Source of the DNA: Owenia fusiformis
Taxonomy: Eukaryota > Annelida > Polychaeta > Sabellida > Oweniidae
Reading direction: 5' to 3'
NCBI GenBank assembly: GCA_903813345.2
Contig: CAIIXF020000002.1
Coordinates: forward strand, 27,785,223 to 27,849,222
DNA length: 64,000 bases
Shown here piece after piece: positions 60,576 through 64,000 of the stretch. Within the stretch, counting starts at the first letter, position 1; every line of letters begins with the position of its first letter. The position numbers and the translations under genes were made by a program. The notes beneath the pieces are model-generated. The model was not told where the DNA came from and made no database searches. It saw nothing but the letters and a program-made list of their open reading frames with translations.

Positions 60576-62021
60576 CTTAGAGAATAAGAAATACAATTGC
60601 AATTTATTGATTAACATCCTTGGAGTAGTCTTCAAAATTACAATTTATGAAAAATCAACAGCTACACCAGCTGTTTATTGGGAGCTAGGACGTTATCCTT
60701 TAAAAATTCGTTTTGACATTAAGTGGATTAAATATTGGTTGCGTTTAATGAAATGACATGAAGAAAATATGCTCAATAAATCATATTTGTATGACCTTGA
60801 AACGAATGGTTTAGGCTACGCTAGCACTTGGTCCAGTAAAGTTATTGATATATTAGACTGTGGACTACTCTGATATAATTGCAACTTCTACTTTTCATGG
60901 AAGGTCACACATTCCAACATATTTCAAACAGTCTGTATGGTTATGCTGGGCACTTTCTGGGTAGTTGGACTTCATGTAGGGGTGCCAGACGGCCCTCAGG
61001 CCAATTCATACCCCCACCCCAAGAAAACCTTGGGGGTACTTTAATACCACCTAATAAAAAGAATACTAATGCATGTCATACATTCTTAGTTTTATAGTAG
61101 ACAGGGCATACCATGGTTAGTCAGTGCCAGGAATGTCCAATCTCTAACTTATATGGTTACCATAGAAATAGTATTTATATCTCAAAATCTTCTCAATTTG
61201 ACCTCCTACAAAATATGTCCCTTAGCCCTCAAAGTGAAATATTTGCAAAGTTTGGATTTTGTGGCTATTACTTTGTCAAAAAATGTATAAATATGTACAT
61301 ATTCACACTAAAGCACTAAAAAGAGTTGATATAATGCTCCAATAAATCAATAATATTTATCAAATATAGTCACACACAACTACTTTTAGGGAAAAGTGGG
61401 CGTGGCACTTTTTGGTACTTGTGTAATTGTTGCAGCATTAAGCGAAAAATACATATTACACTAACAATAATTGACATTTAATTATCATTTACTAACATTG
61501 TGTAACATTGTAATATGTCCATTATCATTATTAGATACTTAGGATAGTTTATGTAAGTGTTATCATGAACTTTCCCTTTATCCCTATACCATACAGGGTG
61601 GGCATCACCAATGGTGTCAAACTAACTTTTCTGTTTAACTTATTTTTTACCATAGACAAGGGAAAAAGCTTTACTTGAAGTAGTGACCTCATTAGGTGCT
61701 ATGTATATGGATAGATGGATTGATACTAGTCGGTAGATGGCAGCACTTGTGCTAGTTGAGCTCGATACTAGTATTTACCATTGACTTGACATATTATGTC
61801 AATGTTTATTGATTTACCGTATTCGTTCTGTTGGATTAAAGTAAAACTGCATTTGCATTGAATTTGATGATGTTCAGATAGTGTTTGAAACTTGATGATA
61901 ATCAGAAGTGTTTGAAACTGGATGTTGTTCTGATTGTGTATACATGAACTTTAAAAGGACCACTGAAACAATAAGCCAATGTTTAAGATTCTTTAAAATT
62001 ATCTCAATGAGAATTTAGCCT
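60576..62021. other. Upstream region, no exon recognised
   Basis: No further linker, signal-peptide or promoter signal could be supported. A CAGGGTGGGC motif after TA at 61,594 looks like an orphan mariner-type terminus without a matching partner. A GGGGGTGGGG/CCTTGGGGGTACT inverted pair lies near 61,010-61,040. Confidence 0.4.
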
Positions 62022-62217
62022 GTTAACCCAAGGGCTTATTTAATACCCGGCTTAGTTGTGTACCAAACGAAACGACACGACACCCGGGGCTTTGTTTGGT
62101 CTTCATTAGACAATAGTGCATCATGTTTATTGTTTATTGGCTAATTCAAATCGGATGCGGTAAAAAACCGAACGCCAATTTGCGAACGATCCGGGTATTA
62201 CATTCGCCCTTGGTTAA
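62022..62217. mobile_element. 196-bp TIR element
   Basis: GTTAACCCAAGGGCTTATTT...ACCCGG at the left is mirrored by CCGGGTATTACATTCGCCCT...GGTTAAC at the right, with 27-29 base arms and few mismatches. Non-coding. Confidence 0.65.
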
Positions 62218-62901
62218 CCTAAAGTTAAACTATACTTCAGCAAGATTTCGAAGCTATATAGCAGATCTCATCATTTGCAACTTTTTCATTATTTGATAAT
62301 TTAGCCCATTATTAATTGCTGATTTAAAAATAGCAAGGAATTCAAATGACCTAGAGAAGCCAGTGATATGAATTTGGCCTTATTCATTGAGTTACATTAA
62401 AATGGAAAATTGTGAAGAACAAGAGAACTGTTCCACGGCTTCACAGGAAATATGGAAGCAAAGTCAACAAGGGAAGTGGGAACTAGGCTGTTAACATATA
62501 GAGACTTAGAACTCTCCAGGGAAGTGTCTCTATTTGGTATAAAATACACAGGTCTATGCATGCACACCATTTTAAATATGAATCAAAATTAGTGATATCC
62601 ATGTTTCTGGTGAAAGCATCAATTGAAAGAGACAAACATCCTACCCCCTATGGTATCAAATATAAGAAAGTTCGAAGCAGTAAAAAGGTATTGCCATTTT
62701 AGATTTGATTGAACAAATTGAATCAGAGGCAATTTTTAAATTTCGATATATTAAAAAAGAGGCTCTCGTGGTTAGATGGGAGAATTAGCTGCATGTTAAA
62801 GGTGCCACTTTGTTCAGTTTATAACAAAATTGATATTAAGCCCGAAACAGTAAGAAATATTAAGCAAATATTTCATTCTATGGAGGGCAATACCTGTTCA
62901 T

Positions 62902-62979
62902 CTTTCAATGATTTTTGCAATATGTATTGCCCACAGCCTGTAGGGCAATGGTAATACATGTTGCAAAAATCATTGAAAG
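62902..62979. repeat. Hairpin with ~31-base arms
   Basis: CTTTCAATGATTTTTGCAAT at 62,902 is mirrored by TTGCAAAAATCATTGAAAG at the right end. A TATGTATTGCCC/GGGCAATGGTAATACATG pair extends the stem, with a short loop around CACAGCCTGTA. Confidence 0.65.
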
Positions 62980-63207
62980 TGCAGTTGTCAGAATCCCCAG
63001 GCTGGCAATACGTTGGGCAATACATCTTTTAAATATGCCAATAACAGAATAATTCAGGGAGCTGTGAAATACGCTATGGTATTTTTAGTCACATGGTACT
63101 GAATTAGCCAATCAAATCACACGATTTATAGCAATGATGTAATAATTAGTGCTACTTCCATGAACACCCATTTTGTAGAATAAGATTCTGATTCTCGTAT
63201 TTGGTAT

Positions 63208-63896
63208 GACGTGTCGCAAAAAGGTCGCGCACGCATTGTTACACATTTTCGCTTTTTAACACCACAGAATGTGACGTTTTTTGAGAAAAAATGTACACAC
63301 ATGGAAATCCTTTCGTCCTCCACATTTACCTCTATATCTCAAAATGTTTAAGTCGAATAACTATGATATCGTACATGTATTAACAATGGGATAAGAGCAT
63401 CATAAAACACGAATCAATTGATATTTAAGGTGAAATAGATATACGTGTTGTTGTGCTTGAAAATAGGCGAATGGCGTAAATAAGCCCTATTTTAATGAAT
63501 TTTGAAAACCTTTCGTCCTCCACTTTTCCACATACAACAGAAAACACATACTTTTGCGAACAAAATCAACTGTTTATTAATAAAATAGAGTTTAGGAGCA
63601 AAATAATCATGTATGATTTATTAAAAATTGATCTCGTATTTTTTGTTTAATGTACACCTGAAAAGCTGAAGGTAACAAAAAATGAGCAAAAAAGGTCGCT
63701 GTCACCGTATTCTATTTTTCAAACTCTAAAAAAGAACGCGCAAGAATCGTGAACGGAGTGTAGTTGATCTAAAAACTTCATCGAAACAGCTTTAAAATGA
63801 TATATAACTTTAATTAGAATATTATCTTATAATCCGGGGAATCAAAGTTACATTCACGCGATACCCTTAAAAAGCGCCACCTTTTTGCGACACGTC
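63208..63896. mobile_element. 689-bp TIR element near the window end
   Basis: GACGTGTCGCAAAAAGGTCG at the left is mirrored by CACCTTTTTGCGACACGTC at the right. TAT flanks both sides, a possible target duplication. The interior has a direct repeat CCTTTCGTCCTCCAC at about 63,310 and 63,510, and an internal AAAAAAGGTCGC. A 65-codon frame inside has no domain. Confidence 0.65.
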
Positions 63897-64000
63897 TATA
63901 TATATGAATTAGATAAAAAAAAATCCAGTCAAACATATTGTTGAGCATTAAACAAAGGTACAAGCTATATATCATTTCTCAAAATGGCCACTTTACTGAA

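Overview
The window is animal genomic DNA. It is AT-rich and intron-rich, and small exons with consensus GT/AG borders sit among many transposon relics. The domain mix (MAM, LDL-receptor class A, PAN/apple, Thr/Pro-rich linkers), Tx1-like LINE and Tc1/mariner remains, and a short CCTAA-rich tract suggest a marine invertebrate bilaterian. A lophotrochozoan or invertebrate deuterostome is possible, but the species cannot be fixed from the sequence.

One very large gene on the minus strand occupies almost the whole window and runs off its low-coordinate end. I assembled 39 well-supported exons by reading domains between splice sites. They total 5,928 coding bases (1,976 codons) spread over about 60 kb. 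Every one is a symmetrical phase 1-1 exon. Read N- to C-terminal (high to low coordinates) they give: four short Thr/Pro linker exons (60.6-57.6 kb), one PAN/apple exon (57.4 kb), MAM1 (56.6-55.2 kb), then a quartet repeated in order: MAM-MAM-LDLa-LDLa. The quartets are MAM2, MAM3, L1, L2 (52.3-42.1 kb); MAM4, MAM5, L3, L4 (40.6-27.6 kb); MAM6, MAM7, L5, L6 (25.3-18.6 kb); and MAM8, MAM9, L7 (18.3-0.5 kb), the last cut by the window edge. Each MAM is encoded by three exons and each LDLa by one. The predicted product is a huge secreted or membrane-anchored adhesive glycoprotein of the MAM/LDLa (MALRD1/MAMDC4-like) type. Neither the signal-peptide exon nor the C-terminus is in the window.

Two patterns in the quartets stand out. 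The two MAMs of a pair are different subtypes with different cysteine placement. In all three complete LDLa pairs, the second LDLa carries an extra seventh cysteine where the usual Gly of the C-D-G turn should be. Two additional MAM-like exons (51.6 and 50.7 kb) interrupt MAM2 and look like a decaying or alternative cassette.

The introns are filled with inverted-repeat DNA: a 9.36-kb element with 1.4-kb arms (7.0-16.4 kb), a 5.6-kb TA-flanked element with about 1.2-kb arms whose edge lies some 20 bases from a splice acceptor (34.7-40.3 kb), two copies of a LINE-derived palindrome (28.7 and 31.1 kb), a mariner relic made of two transposase 3' ends facing each other (26.4-27.4 kb), a 1.8-kb fold-back satellite built on short palindromes (47.3-49.1 kb), a roughly 161-bp satellite (45.1-46.4 kb), and more than ten short fold-back MITEs. 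Two LINE fragments lie on the plus strand. I see no bacterial-style operons, CRISPR arrays, rRNA or intact tRNA genes.
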